Origin: Pseudomonadota bacterium | GTDB lineage: Bacteria > Pseudomonadota > Gammaproteobacteria > Burkholderiales > SCOH01 | Length of the DNA stretch: 18,953 nt | Direction of reading: 5' to 3' | Assembly: GCA_030917985.1 (NCBI GenBank) | Contig: JAUPTR010000025.1 | Span: 1-18,953, forward strand | Program-made: the position numbers and the translations under genes | Shown: positions 7,190 through 13,979 of the stretch, piece by piece | How the letters are laid out: each line of letters starts with the position of its first letter | How positions within the stretch are numbered: position 1 is the stretch's first letter | The notes under the pieces: generated by a model | Told to the model about the DNA's origin: nothing | What the model saw: only the letters and a program-made list of their open reading frames with translations | The model's database searches: none

Positions 7190-7241
7190 AGGCAGAAACA
7201 AGAAGCCGGCGGCGCCGATAAGGGCAAATTGCGCCACCGGC
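7190..7241 (-). terminator. Probable terminator after the DUF1571 gene
   Basis: On the minus strand an 11-bp GC-rich stem (7231-7241 with 7205-7215, one G-U pair) has a 15-nt loop. It is followed by the T-rich TTCTTGTTTCT (7194-7204). It lies 9 bases past the stop at 7251 and would separate this gene from trpC. Confidence 0.55.
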
Positions 7242-7250
7242 CGGGGGAAA

Positions 7251-8123
7251 TCAGAAGCGGTAGTCGGGGTTTTTTGCGTCAAACGCGTTGGCAGCGAGTT
7301 TTTTGCGATCAAGCGATTCGAACACAATGTGTTCAAACACTTCGCCCTTATTGTCGCGGCTTTCCACCAGACGGATCATCGGCTCACGCAGATCCAGCAG
7401 AAAACGTGTCTGTTTCGCATAAAACGGTGGCGTGCTCGGGTTGTCGTACACCACCTCGGCATAGCGCTTGCCACCCTCACGCACCACCTTGACACCGGCC
7501 GGGCGCGTGCTCAGATTGCGTGCCCGCGACTTTTCGTGATCGGACTCCAGTTGCGCCAGAATGAAGGCAAACCCCAGATCACGCACCGTATGCCGGGACT
7601 GCGCCCGCGCCAACGTGCCATCGATGGGAATATTCATCGACACCACGCCAAACATGCCACCAACGTGGGCCAGCATTTTTTTGCTGTCCTTGCCGGCGTC
7701 GTACAGCACCTCTTGCCCCGCCCGCGCGCCACCCGCCTCCCAACGGGCGTAGATGGTGCGCGGCTCGCTGCGGTATTTAACCAGCATGCGCTCGGGCTTC
7801 TCCGGCAAGTCGTCGCCCTCTGCCAGGCGCTCGCGGCGCAGCATCAGAAACTCGTATTCCGGGTGTTGTTCTGTCATGCGTTTTACCGGGCAAAACAGCG
7901 CCGACGACTCCAGCGCCTGCAGCACAGCCAGCAACTGGGCATCGGAAGCCTTGAGCAAGGCCGGCTTGCCGATACCCTGGGCAAACCAGTCACACTGGGC
8001 AGCAGGGTTCATTGCCGCAAGCTGCCGGCGCAACTCGTCCGGCGCGGCAGACAAAGCGTCGTCAGCCGCATCGGCCATGCCAGTCAGCAGGCCGAGCAAT
8101 ACCAGGTATCGTTTGATCTTCAC
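7251..8123 (-). CDS. Exported protein of the DUF1571 type, function unknown
   Basis: The product has 290 residues with a Sec signal peptide (MKIKRYLVLLGLLTGMADA) and a predicted periplasmic body. Residues around 113-155 (LVKYRSEPRTIYARW, then GQEVLYDAGKDSKKMLAHVGG) resemble the DUF1571 family pattern, in which a strand-rich region reports on bonding to a lipid or wall partner; the real role is not known. The start codon is GTG at 8123, set by GGAGAG 6 nt upstream and by the signal peptide beginning there. It is transcribed divergently from a TetR regulator. A candidate promoter has its -35 inside an operator-like repeat shared with tetR, so control by that regulator is likely. The family match is from memory of the motif pattern. 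Confidence 0.75.
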   Translation of the reverse strand: MKIKRYLVLLGLLTGMADAADDALSAAPDELRRQLAAMNPAAQCDWFAQGIGKPALLKASDAQLLAVLQALESSALFCPVKRMTEQHPEYEFLMLRRERLAEGDDLPEKPERMLVKYRSEPRTIYARWEAGGARAGQEVLYDAGKDSKKMLAHVGGMFGVVSMNIPIDGTLARAQSRHTVRDLGFAFILAQLESDHEKSRARNLSTRPAGVKVVREGGKRYAEVVYDNPSTPPFYAKQTRFLLDLREPMIRLVESRDNKGEVFEHIVFESLDRKKLAANAFDAKNPDYRF

Positions 8124-8213
8124 GCAATACTCTCCATGATTTGTCGGGCACGCCAGCCGCTTCGGGGTGATTGGGGGCGACGGGCCCGGTTATGCCAATC
8201 CAATGTCGGGAGC

Positions 8214-8243
8214 ATATTAACCAAGGTCAAAAGATTAAATCAA
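8214..8243 (-). promoter_or_regulatory. Candidate promoter of the DUF1571 gene
   Basis: On the minus strand TTGATT (8238-8243) and TAATAT (8214-8219) are separated by 18 bases. The -35 lies inside the first copy of the operator-like repeat. The transcript would have a leader of about 85 nt before the GTG at 8123. Confidence 0.45.
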
Positions 8244-8265
8244 GCGAATTAAATCATGCGATTTA
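8235..8265. promoter_or_regulatory. Duplicated operator-like sequence between tetR and the DUF1571 gene
   Basis: TTAAATCAAGCGAATT (8235-8250) is repeated as TTAAATCATGCGATTT (8249-8264), identical at 14 of 16 positions. The second copy is a clean inverted repeat, TAAATC-ATGC-GATTTA (8250-8265). The pair overlaps the -35 regions of both divergent promoters. This is the usual geometry for an autoregulating TetR-family repressor. Confidence 0.5.
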
Positions 8266-8274
8266 GCTTATAAT
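8246..8274 (+). promoter_or_regulatory. Promoter of the tetR gene
   Basis: A consensus -10 TATAAT lies at 8269-8274. A weak -35 (GAATTA, 8246-8251) is 17 bases upstream within the second operator copy. Transcription would begin near 8281, leaving about 20 nt of leader without a recognisable Shine-Dalgarno before the ATG at 8302. Confidence 0.55.
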
Positions 8275-8301
8275 GGCCCCCTTTCACCCGCCCGCTCAGC
8301 C

Positions 8302-8937
8302 ATGAACACCAGCAACAACCCCGCCTCGCTCACCCGTCAGCAATTGCTGCTGGCGGCATTGCGCCTGTTTGCCGAAAACGGCATTCATGCCGTTTCGCTG
8401 CGCTCGATCAACCAGGCAGCCGGCGCCCGCAACTCGGGTGCGGTGCATTATCACTTCGACAATAAAACCGGGCTGCTGCTGGCGCTGGTGGATGATCTGA
8501 TGGACCGCATCGCCGCCTATCGTGGCGACTCGCTGCAGGCGCTGGCGCAGCGCAGCGAGCCGGCATCGGTGCGTGAATGCCTGGACGTGTTTTATCGGCC
8601 CAACTGGCTGCTGCATTTCGATCCCGAGGTTGGCGGGGTGTCCACCAAGTTTCTGCTGCTGCACCAGATGACGCCGGTGCCGGAGGTGCAGCAAAGGCTG
8701 GCACAGCGGGCCAGCGTCAACTGGCATTTGCTGGAAGAACTGCTGCTGCGGGCGATGCCACACAAGGATCGCGGCATGTTGCGCATCCACATCGGCATGA
8801 GCTGGGTGGGGGTACTCAATGGGCTGGCGGCGCTGGACCTGATGGCGGTAACGCCATTCGGCGACATGCGCACCGGCAGCATGGATCAGATGCTGCCGGC
8901 GTTTCAGCAATATCTGGCAGCAGGTGTCAGCTGCTGA
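8302..8937 (+). CDS. TetR/AcrR-family transcriptional regulator
   Basis: The product has 211 residues, the normal size for a dimeric TetR-type repressor. The N-terminal DNA-binding domain (about 12-60) shows the family pattern: LLLAALRLFAENGIHAVSLR, the turn into INQAAGARNSGAVHYHF, then DNKTGLLLALV. The C-terminal helical part (about 75-205) should bind a ligand; its identity cannot be inferred. Its promoter and that of the divergent DUF1571 gene flank a duplicated palindromic sequence, so autoregulation and control of the neighbour are likely. No clear ribosome binding site precedes the ATG at 8302, but the domain boundary supports this start. The 3' side opens onto a repeat-rich gap. Confidence 0.9.
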   Translation: MNTSNNPASLTRQQLLLAALRLFAENGIHAVSLRSINQAAGARNSGAVHYHFDNKTGLLLALVDDLMDRIAAYRGDSLQALAQRSEPASVRECLDVFYRPNWLLHFDPEVGGVSTKFLLLHQMTPVPEVQQRLAQRASVNWHLLEELLLRAMPHKDRGMLRIHIGMSWVGVLNGLAALDLMAVTPFGDMRTGSMDQMLPAFQQYLAAGVSC

Positions 8938-8967
8938 AACCGCGCAAATGCCTGCAAGGCAAGCCTG

Positions 8968-9082
8968 CACTGCCGCGAAAATAAGCGGCTTTTGTAGGTC
9001 GGACTTTAGTCCGACGCAGTCGCCGGCGTAAAGCACCGCGTCGGACTGAAGTCCGACCTACGACCTTATTTTCGCGGCAGTG
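8968..9082. repeat. REP-like nested inverted repeat (BIME-type)
   Basis: The outer arms, 8968-8985 and 9065-9082, are perfect 18-bp inverted copies (CACTGCCGCGAAAATAAG). The inner arms, 8994-9017 and 9038-9061, are 24-bp inverted copies with one mismatch. Each inner arm is itself a palindrome around GTCGGACT/AGTCCGAC. GTAGGTCGGAC-type palindromes are widespread REP sequences in proteobacteria, often mobilised by RAYT transposases; none is encoded here. Confidence 0.8.
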
Positions 9083-9143
9083 AGGCAAGCCTGGCGCGGC
9101 CTGCAGCCTTACCTGCAAGGCGCACCAGGATTGCCCTGCAGCC

Positions 9144-9181
9144 AATAAATCAGCGCTTCCCTAAGGAAGCGCTGATTTATT
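9144..9181. repeat. Perfect 17-bp hairpin, possibly two element ends head to head
   Basis: AATAAATCAGCGCTTCC (9144-9160) and its exact reverse complement (9165-9181) flank CTAA. The right half is the left end of the MITE-like element; the left half has the sequence of its right end. There is no T-tract, so it is a poor terminator. Confidence 0.75.
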
Positions 9182-9307
9182 CGGCGAGCGGGATGAAGTG
9201 CAAGGAGCCCGGCGCGCAGGATGCGAGACATATCTTTAGATAGGCGAGCTATCGAGCACCGCGCGACGCAGCAATTCGCCCGCGCAGTCAATAAATCAGT
9301 GTCTTCC
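9165..9307. mobile_element. MITE-like non-autonomous element, about 143 bp
   Basis: The left end (9165-9181, GGAAGCGCTGATTTATT) and right end (9290-9307, reverse complement GGAAGACACTGATTTATT) form 17-18-bp terminal inverted repeats differing only in the centre. TAA precedes the left end (9162-9164) and follows the right end (9308-9310), consistent with a target duplication. The interior has small hairpins (TATCTTTAGATA at 9231-9242, GATAGGCGAGCTATC at 9239-9253) and no coding sequence. The right edge touches the stop codon of the acyltransferase gene. The family is not identified. Confidence 0.55.
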
Positions 9308-9897
9308 TAAGCCTGATCAAGCGTGAACAGATCGGGATAACGCGCGGTTTTGTCGCGGTAGAACGCCTGGATTTTCGGCATGTCGGCGTCGATATCGCCT
9401 GTGGGGTAAAAAATGCCGCACAGGCCCACCTGCCTGGTTCGATAATCGATGAAGCCGATCACAATCGGCACCTCGCCCTTGCAGGCCATCCAGTAAAAGC
9501 CGGACTTCCAGCGTTCGGCTTTTTTGCGTGTGCCCTCGGGAGACATCGCCACCACCAGATCGGTGCTATCGCGAAACGCCTGCGCCGTGGCATCCACCAC
9601 ATTGCTGTGGCTGCTGCGCACAATCGGCATACCGCCCAGCCAGCGTATCAGGCCACCAAACGGAAAGGCAAAAATCGTGTGTTTAGCCATGAATGTCAGC
9701 TTGATCTGGTGCAGAAACACAAAACACAGGCCCAGCAGAAAATCCCAGTTGCTGGTGTGCGGGGCAACAATGATTACGTATTTCTTTTCTGCCGGCAGCT
9801 GGCCCACCAGTTGCCAGCCGGTGAGCCTGAAGCCCAGTTTGGCCAGCCAGCAGATCAGCGGCCGCAGAATCGGTGTGTTGTAGATGGTGCGGGGCAT
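9307..9897 (-). CDS. Lysophospholipid acyltransferase family protein (PlsC-like)
   Basis: The product has 196 residues and should transfer acyl groups to a lysophospholipid or related alcohol at the inner membrane. The family motifs are present in order: the HX4D catalytic motif at H47-TSNWD52, the GGMPIVR block near 88-94, and the PEGTR motif at 120-124 that binds the phosphate. Residues 10-28 and 54-70 are hydrophobic enough for membrane contact. It is shorter than the classical 240-residue PlsC and belongs to a compact subfamily, so the substrate is uncertain. The ATG at 9897 lacks a clear Shine-Dalgarno. The TAG stop (9307-9309) is made partly by the right edge of the MITE-like element and its flank, so the original C-terminus may have been altered. 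No partner gene is adjacent. Confidence 0.85.
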   Translation of the reverse strand: MPRTIYNTPILRPLICWLAKLGFRLTGWQLVGQLPAEKKYVIIVAPHTSNWDFLLGLCFVFLHQIKLTFMAKHTIFAFPFGGLIRWLGGMPIVRSSHSNVVDATAQAFRDSTDLVVAMSPEGTRKKAERWKSGFYWMACKGEVPIVIGFIDYRTRQVGLCGIFYPTGDIDADMPKIQAFYRDKTARYPDLFTLDQA

Positions 9898-9994
9898 AAG
9901 GCAGGCAAAGAGAATTAACGGCGTTAAGATTAACAGCTCGCGGCCGATCTGCCGCTAATCCAGATCAAGGCCGCCGCCAGGGCAATACCGGCGC

Positions 9995-10018
9995 GCCTTG
10001 CAGCCAGGGCTGCAGGGC
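9995..10018. repeat. Inverted repeat after trpD
   Basis: GCCTTGCAGCC (9995-10005) faces GGCTGCAGGGC (10008-10018), with one mismatch that becomes a U-G pair in plus-strand RNA. It lies 13 bases past the trpD stop. It lacks a T-tract, so it is either a weak terminator or another copy of the TGCAAGGC-type palindromes seen elsewhere in the window. The rest of 9898-10030 holds only a short TTAAC-GGC-GTTAA palindrome (9915-9927). Confidence 0.4.
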
Positions 10019-10030
10019 GGCCAAGCAGAA

Positions 10031-11056
10031 TCAGGCAGCCTGCTGCGAAAACTCGATCAGCTGGCGCAGCTTGAGCAGCGCCGCGCCACTGGACAGCGCA
10101 TCGCGGGCGCGCTCAATGCCGGTTTCCAGGCTGTGCGCCACGCCGGCAACGTAAATCGCCGCGCCGGCATTCAGCAACACAATATCGCGCGCCGGGCCGG
10201 GCTGGTTCTCCAGCACCGACAGCAGCATCGCCGCCGAGTTGTCGGCATCCAGCGCCTTGACCTCATCCAGGCTGCATTCAGCAACACCGAACTGGCTCGG
10301 GCGGATCACAAACTCGCTGACCTGGCCGTGTTTCAGCTCGGCCACGCGGGTTTCGCCAGACAAGGTGATTTCGTCCAGGCCATCGCAGCCGTTCACCACC
10401 ATCACGTGGCGGCTGCCCAGTTGCTGCAGCACGCGCGCCTGAATCCCCACCAGATCCGGATGGAACACGCCGAGCAGCTGGTTTTCGGCGCCGGCCGGGT
10501 TGGTCAGCGGGCCGAGGATATTGAAAATGGTGCGCACGCCCAACTCTTTGCGCACCGGTGCAACGTACTTCATTGCGCCGTGGTAGTTGGGCGCAAACAT
10601 GAAGCCGACGCCAATGCCTTCCACCGCGCTCGCCACCTGCTCCGGCGTCAGGTTGATATTCACGCCCAGCGCCTCCAGCACGTCTGCGCTGCCCGATGCT
10701 GACGATGAGGCTCGACCGCCGTGTTTGGCCACCCGCGCACCGGCGGCGGCCGCTACAAATGCACACGTCGTGGAGATATTGAAGGTGCCGGAATGATCAC
10801 CGCCGGTGCCGCAGGTATCGACCAGATGAAACTTGTCCTGCACCGGCACCGGCGTGGCAAATTCGCGCATCACCGACGCCGCAGCGGCAATTTCGGAGAC
10901 ACTTTCCACCTTCACCCGCAGGCCGATCAGGATCGCAGCGATCTGCGCCGGCGTCAGCTGGCCGCTCATGATCTGCCGCATCAAGTCGACCATTTCGTCG
11001 TAAAACAGCTCGTTGCCGTCAATCAGGCGGTTGAGTGCGTCTTTGGCGCTGATCAT
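10031..11056 (-). CDS. trpD: Anthranilate phosphoribosyltransferase
   Basis: This cytoplasmic homodimer joins anthranilate to PRPP, the second committed step of tryptophan synthesis. It has 341 residues, typical for the monofunctional enzyme. The PRPP loop DTCGTGGD is at 80-87, the NIST motif at 93-96, KHGGR at 111-115, SGSADVLEALG at 121-131, and the metal-binding DGLDE at 225-229. In the KHGGR region the sequence ASSSASGS has alanine where many homologues have lysine or arginine just before SGS, a mild departure. The ATG at 11056 has AGGAAA about 9 nt upstream. trpG lies 36 bases upstream on the same strand, so the two are almost certainly one operon. Confidence 0.97.
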   Translation of the reverse strand: MISAKDALNRLIDGNELFYDEMVDLMRQIMSGQLTPAQIAAILIGLRVKVESVSEIAAAASVMREFATPVPVQDKFHLVDTCGTGGDHSGTFNISTTCAFVAAAAGARVAKHGGRASSSASGSADVLEALGVNINLTPEQVASAVEGIGVGFMFAPNYHGAMKYVAPVRKELGVRTIFNILGPLTNPAGAENQLLGVFHPDLVGIQARVLQQLGSRHVMVVNGCDGLDEITLSGETRVAELKHGQVSEFVIRPSQFGVAECSLDEVKALDADNSAAMLLSVLENQPGPARDIVLLNAGAAIYVAGVAHSLETGIERARDALSSGAALLKLRQLIEFSQQAA

Positions 11057-11092
11057 TATGGTGTTTCCTGTTTGATGTGTAGCGGTGACGGA

Positions 11093-11662
11093 TCAGGCGA
11101 ATTCGCGCAGAAAATTCTGCAGCATGGCATGCCCGTGTTCGGTCAGGATCGATTCCGGATGGAATTGCACCCCTTCCACCGGCAAGGTCTTGTGGCGCAC
11201 CCCCATGATTTCGCCATCGTCGGTCCAGGCGGTGATGTCCAGGCAATCGGGAATGGTTTCGCGCTCGATCACCAGGCTGTGATAACGGGTGCAGGTGACA
11301 GGGTTAGGCAGGCCGGCAAACACGCCCTGGTTCAGATGATGCACCGGCGACACCTTGCCGTGCATCAGCTGCCTGGCATGGACGATCTTGCCGCCGAATG
11401 CCTGGCCGATGCTCTGGTGGCCGAGGCACACACCCAGAATCGGAATCTGCCCGGCAAAACGGTGAATCGACGGCACCGACACCCCAGCCTCGTTCGGCGT
11501 ACACGGCCCCGGCGATAGCACCAGATAGTGCGGATTCAGCTCGGCAATCTGATCGAGGGTGATTTCATCGTTGCGATGCACCACCACCTCCTGCCCCAGC
11601 TCGCCAAAATACTGCACCAGGTTGTAGGTGAAGCTGTCGTAATTGTCGATCATCAGCAGCAT
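11093..11662 (-). CDS. trpG: Anthranilate synthase component II (glutamine amidotransferase)
   Basis: This subunit releases ammonia from glutamine for TrpE. It has 189 residues and is a stand-alone class I amidotransferase. The catalytic triad is C79 in GVCLGHQ, H168 and E170 in QFHPES; the oxyanion-hole stretch LSPGPCTP is at 49-56. PabA of folate synthesis is nearly identical in sequence and one protein may serve both pathways; the following trpD favours TrpG. The start at 11662 has only a weak AAGG 13 nt upstream, and an in-frame ATG three codons later is possible. trpE is not in the window. The 185-base upstream gap carries a weak promoter and the palindrome CATTTTAAAATG (11734-11745), but no Trp-rich leader peptide. 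Confidence 0.95.
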   Translation of the reverse strand: MLLMIDNYDSFTYNLVQYFGELGQEVVVHRNDEITLDQIAELNPHYLVLSPGPCTPNEAGVSVPSIHRFAGQIPILGVCLGHQSIGQAFGGKIVHARQLMHGKVSPVHHLNQGVFAGLPNPVTCTRYHSLVIERETIPDCLDITAWTDDGEIMGVRHKTLPVEGVQFHPESILTEHGHAMLQNFLREFA

Positions 11663-11769
11663 AATCGTGATAAACCCTTGATTTGTTTAAGCGCAAGCAA
11701 AGAAGCCTGCATTTGATACCCCCAGCGATACTGCATTTTAAAATGATCGCCGTTGATGTGATGGCCCTG

Positions 11770-11799
11770 AGTTTATCCGCCCGAGCGTCACAACCGCAA
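11770..11799 (-). promoter_or_regulatory. Weak candidate promoter of trpGD
   Basis: On the minus strand TTGCGG (11794-11799) and TAAACT (11770-11775) are 18 bases apart. The transcript would start near 11763, about 100 nt before trpG, and pass through the CATTTTAAAATG palindrome. The match is modest. Confidence 0.3.
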
Positions 11800-11847
11800 C
11801 CCATTACACATCCGTTGCGGTGTGCCACAGGGCTTGCAGCGCGGGCT

Positions 11848-12879
11848 TCAGCCGGCAGCGTCGAGATCGCTGCGCAGCAGGCCGGGGGTCTGGCCGGTCC
11901 AGCGCTTGAAGGCGCGGCGGAAGTTGTTGGCGTCGTGGTAGCCAAGGTGGGCGGCAATCGCCTCGTTGCTGTAGTGGCGTTCGTGCAGCAGGTAAAGCGA
12001 CACATGCGCGCGCGCCTGATCCAGCTCGGCCTGGAAATGTGTGCCCTCGCGCGCCAGATGGCGCTTGAGCGTGGCCGGGCTGACACGCAGGTGGCTGGCC
12101 GCCGCCTCCAGCGTGGGTGGAGTGCGCATTGCCTGCTGCAGCCAGTCGTAGAGCAAGGCCAGCAGGCTGCGGCGCGCTGCCGCTGCGCCCTCCGGTGCGG
12201 CAATCCGCGGCAGCAACATCTCTACTGCGGTGCGGTTGCCGCGTGGCCACGGCTGTGCCAGCGCGTCGCGTTCGATCAACAGCGCATCCAGCGGCGCGTT
12301 GAAATGCAGTTGCTGGCCCAGATGCACCTGGTGTTGCTCAATGTGACGCGGCCGGGTGCGGTTGAAGCTGTAGCGCCAGGGCAGATGGGCATCTCCCAGC
12401 CAGCGGCACATGGCGGTAACGGCCGCCAGATGCATTTCCACCAGCGCCGGCAGCAGGCTGCCGCAGGCATAGGCCGGCGTCCAGTACAACACCGCCTGGC
12501 GTGGCCCCAGATGCAGGTGTGGCGTCAGCAGCGGGCACAGCAGGCTCTGGTATTGCAGCAGCAGTTGCAGCGCCTGCCCGGCATCGGCGGCCTGCAGCAG
12601 TGCATGGCTGACTGCGCCGTAATGGCCCGGCAGCAGGTTCTGCCCGAGCAAAAACGGCAGCTCCGGGTGTTTGCCGTGGCGCAGCAGTTGCCCGAGCAAT
12701 TGCAGGTATTGCTGCGGGCTGATCTGCCGTTGCGGATCGAGCAGTCCGGCAGCCGGGATGCCCGCCTCGCGCAGCAGCAGCGCCGGCTCGGCGCCACGCA
12801 GCCGGCCCAGCTCCAGCAACAGCGATGGCTGCCGGTTGAGCGCGATGCACGCGGTGTCTTGCGTCAGGTAATCCGCCAT
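11848..12879 (-). CDS. AraC-family transcriptional regulator with an arabinose-binding-type N-domain
   Basis: The product has 343 residues. Residues about 20-205 resemble the AraC/OruR-type N-terminal sensing domain (for example LLREAGIPAAGLLDPQRQIS and the NAPLDALLIERDALAQP segment). Residues about 255-337 form the two-helix AraC DNA-binding domain, with LRVSPATLKRHLAREGTHFQ and the second HTH NEAIAAHLGYHDANNFRRAFKRWTGQTP. The ATG at 12879 shares its A with the TGA of the upstream GGDEF gene, so the two are translationally coupled. The frame is open much further upstream, but that part overlaps the GGDEF gene and is not real. Target genes are unknown; the adjacent trpGD operon lies 185 bases downstream and need not be controlled by it. 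Confidence 0.88.
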   Translation of the reverse strand: MADYLTQDTACIALNRQPSLLLELGRLRGAEPALLLREAGIPAAGLLDPQRQISPQQYLQLLGQLLRHGKHPELPFLLGQNLLPGHYGAVSHALLQAADAGQALQLLLQYQSLLCPLLTPHLHLGPRQAVLYWTPAYACGSLLPALVEMHLAAVTAMCRWLGDAHLPWRYSFNRTRPRHIEQHQVHLGQQLHFNAPLDALLIERDALAQPWPRGNRTAVEMLLPRIAAPEGAAAARRSLLALLYDWLQQAMRTPPTLEAAASHLRVSPATLKRHLAREGTHFQAELDQARAHVSLYLLHERHYSNEAIAAHLGYHDANNFRRAFKRWTGQTPGLLRSDLDAAG

Positions 12880-13799
12880 CAGGCACGCTGTCCGGCAATC
12901 ACCCTGGCAAAACCTGGCGAGCGCGCCGCTTGCGGCTCCAGCGCCTGATTCAGCCGGTTCAGCAGCGGCTCGGCCTGGCAATCGGCAATCGCACACGCCA
13001 CCCGTGCCGATATGGTCAGCGGCGTACCGCCGGTGCGCGGGTAATGTGTCAGCTGCCCGAGCATGGCCGCCAGATGGTTGGCAATCCGCTCCGCTTCGGC
13101 CTGGCCGGTTTCCGGCAGCAGCATGGCAAACCGGTCGCCGGCGTAGCGGCACAGCAGATCGTGATTGCGCAGATTCAGCAACAGCAGATGGCTCACCGCC
13201 TGCAGCAGGCGGTCGCCCTCCAGCTGGCCGTGTTCGCGGTTGACGCGATGAAAGTGGTCCAGATCGAGCAGGATCAGCGCACACGGCAGCCGCGGGCTGC
13301 GGCCCTGCTCCAGGCGGATTTGCCGGCGCAGGTAATCGGCGTCGGCCAGTTCGGTCACGCGGTCGAAGGCGCGGTGTTCGCGCAGCAGGCGCTCACGCTT
13401 CTGCAAATGCTGGTTCAGGCTCGCCTGCTCCTGCCGCCAGGCATACAGGCCGCCGGTCAGCAGCAGCATGCCGGCCGGCGTCAGCAGCGATTCCAGCCAG
13501 TTATCCCACGGATACGCCGCCGGCACGCGGTAGAACTCGTCCAGGCAATCGACCCAGGCACCCAACATGATCGCCCCCAGCCCACCGGCCAGCAACCAGG
13601 TCACCCGGCCACCGGGGCGGCTGGCCAGAATCAGGATCGCCCACAGCCCCGACATCAGCGCCGTGCCACCCTCACCGAAAATATCCACCCACTTCCACTC
13701 GCCCAGCGGCTTGGGCTCACCATACGAGGCGTATAACAGCAGGCAGGCCAGCAGCCCGCCCAGCGAGAGTTTCAGCGGCGTGCGCAAGGATTCGTACAT
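12879..13799 (-). CDS. Membrane GGDEF-domain protein with degenerate active site
   Basis: The product has 306 residues. Four hydrophobic segments (about 10-25, 48-60, 66-81 and 103-121) are followed by a short helical linker and a GGDEF domain from about 145 to the end. The signature loop reads AGDRF (220-224) instead of GGDEF. The metal aspartate D179 in LLDLDHF and the NREHGQLEGD segment remain, but the active-site Glu is Arg. The inhibitory site RxxD is intact as RNHD (211-214), at the correct five-residue distance. The domain end is also poorly conserved. A c-di-GMP sensor is therefore more likely than a cyclase. The ATG at 13799 is chosen over an upstream frame extension that lacks membrane or domain features; the ribosome binding site is weak. 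The stop overlaps the start of the AraC regulator by one base. Confidence 0.82.
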   Translation of the reverse strand: MYESLRTPLKLSLGGLLACLLLYASYGEPKPLGEWKWVDIFGEGGTALMSGLWAILILASRPGGRVTWLLAGGLGAIMLGAWVDCLDEFYRVPAAYPWDNWLESLLTPAGMLLLTGGLYAWRQEQASLNQHLQKRERLLREHRAFDRVTELADADYLRRQIRLEQGRSPRLPCALILLDLDHFHRVNREHGQLEGDRLLQAVSHLLLLNLRNHDLLCRYAGDRFAMLLPETGQAEAERIANHLAAMLGQLTHYPRTGGTPLTISARVACAIADCQAEPLLNRLNQALEPQAARSPGFARVIAGQRA

Positions 13800-13887
13800 G
13801 GGGCGTATCGCAGGCAAAAACGCGCAGTCTAAAGCCGCAAAATGACATTTTTGTTGCCGGCAATATTGGCAAACCCAGACCACATCG

Positions 13888-13951
13888 CTGCAGGCCGCTC
13901 TGGTATTGGCTTGCAGCCCGGCCTGCAAGGCAATGCCAGAGCGGACTGCAG
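13888..13951. repeat. Long imperfect hairpin between the GGDEF and PepSY genes
   Basis: Two 29-base arms (13888-13916 and 13923-13951) match at 26 of 29 positions around a 6-base centre. There is no T-tract on either side, so it is not a standard intrinsic terminator, although it lies 28 bases past the PepSY stop. The right arm includes CTGCAAGGC, seen in other intergenic palindromes of the window. The rest of 13800-13979 shows only TTGCC/GGCAA repeats (13854-13872). Confidence 0.7.
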
Positions 13952-13979
13952 GGCAGCGCGCAAGCGTTTCAGATCAGGC

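Larger units (their letters stand above)
8938..9306. other. Gene-free repeat region between tetR and the acyltransferase gene
   Basis: These 369 bases contain no convincing coding sequence on either strand. They hold a nested REP-like inverted repeat (8968-9082), a perfect 17-bp hairpin (9144-9181) and a MITE-like element (9165-9307). CCTGCAAGGC occurs twice, at 8951-8960 and 9112-9121. Confidence 0.8.

Noticed and set aside
9109..9291. Small minus-strand frame of 60 codons inside the repeat region
   Set aside because: It lies wholly within the hairpin and MITE-like element and shows no coding features.
11637..11746. Short frame before trpG (minus strand) as a trp leader peptide
   Set aside because: It has a single Trp codon, no paired terminator/antiterminator hairpins and no Shine-Dalgarno, so attenuation is not supported.
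11683..12948. Open frame of 421 codons on the plus strand, very rich in Gln, Ala and Arg
   Set aside because: It is the antisense of the GC-rich AraC gene, whose HTH motifs are clear. It has no ribosome binding site.
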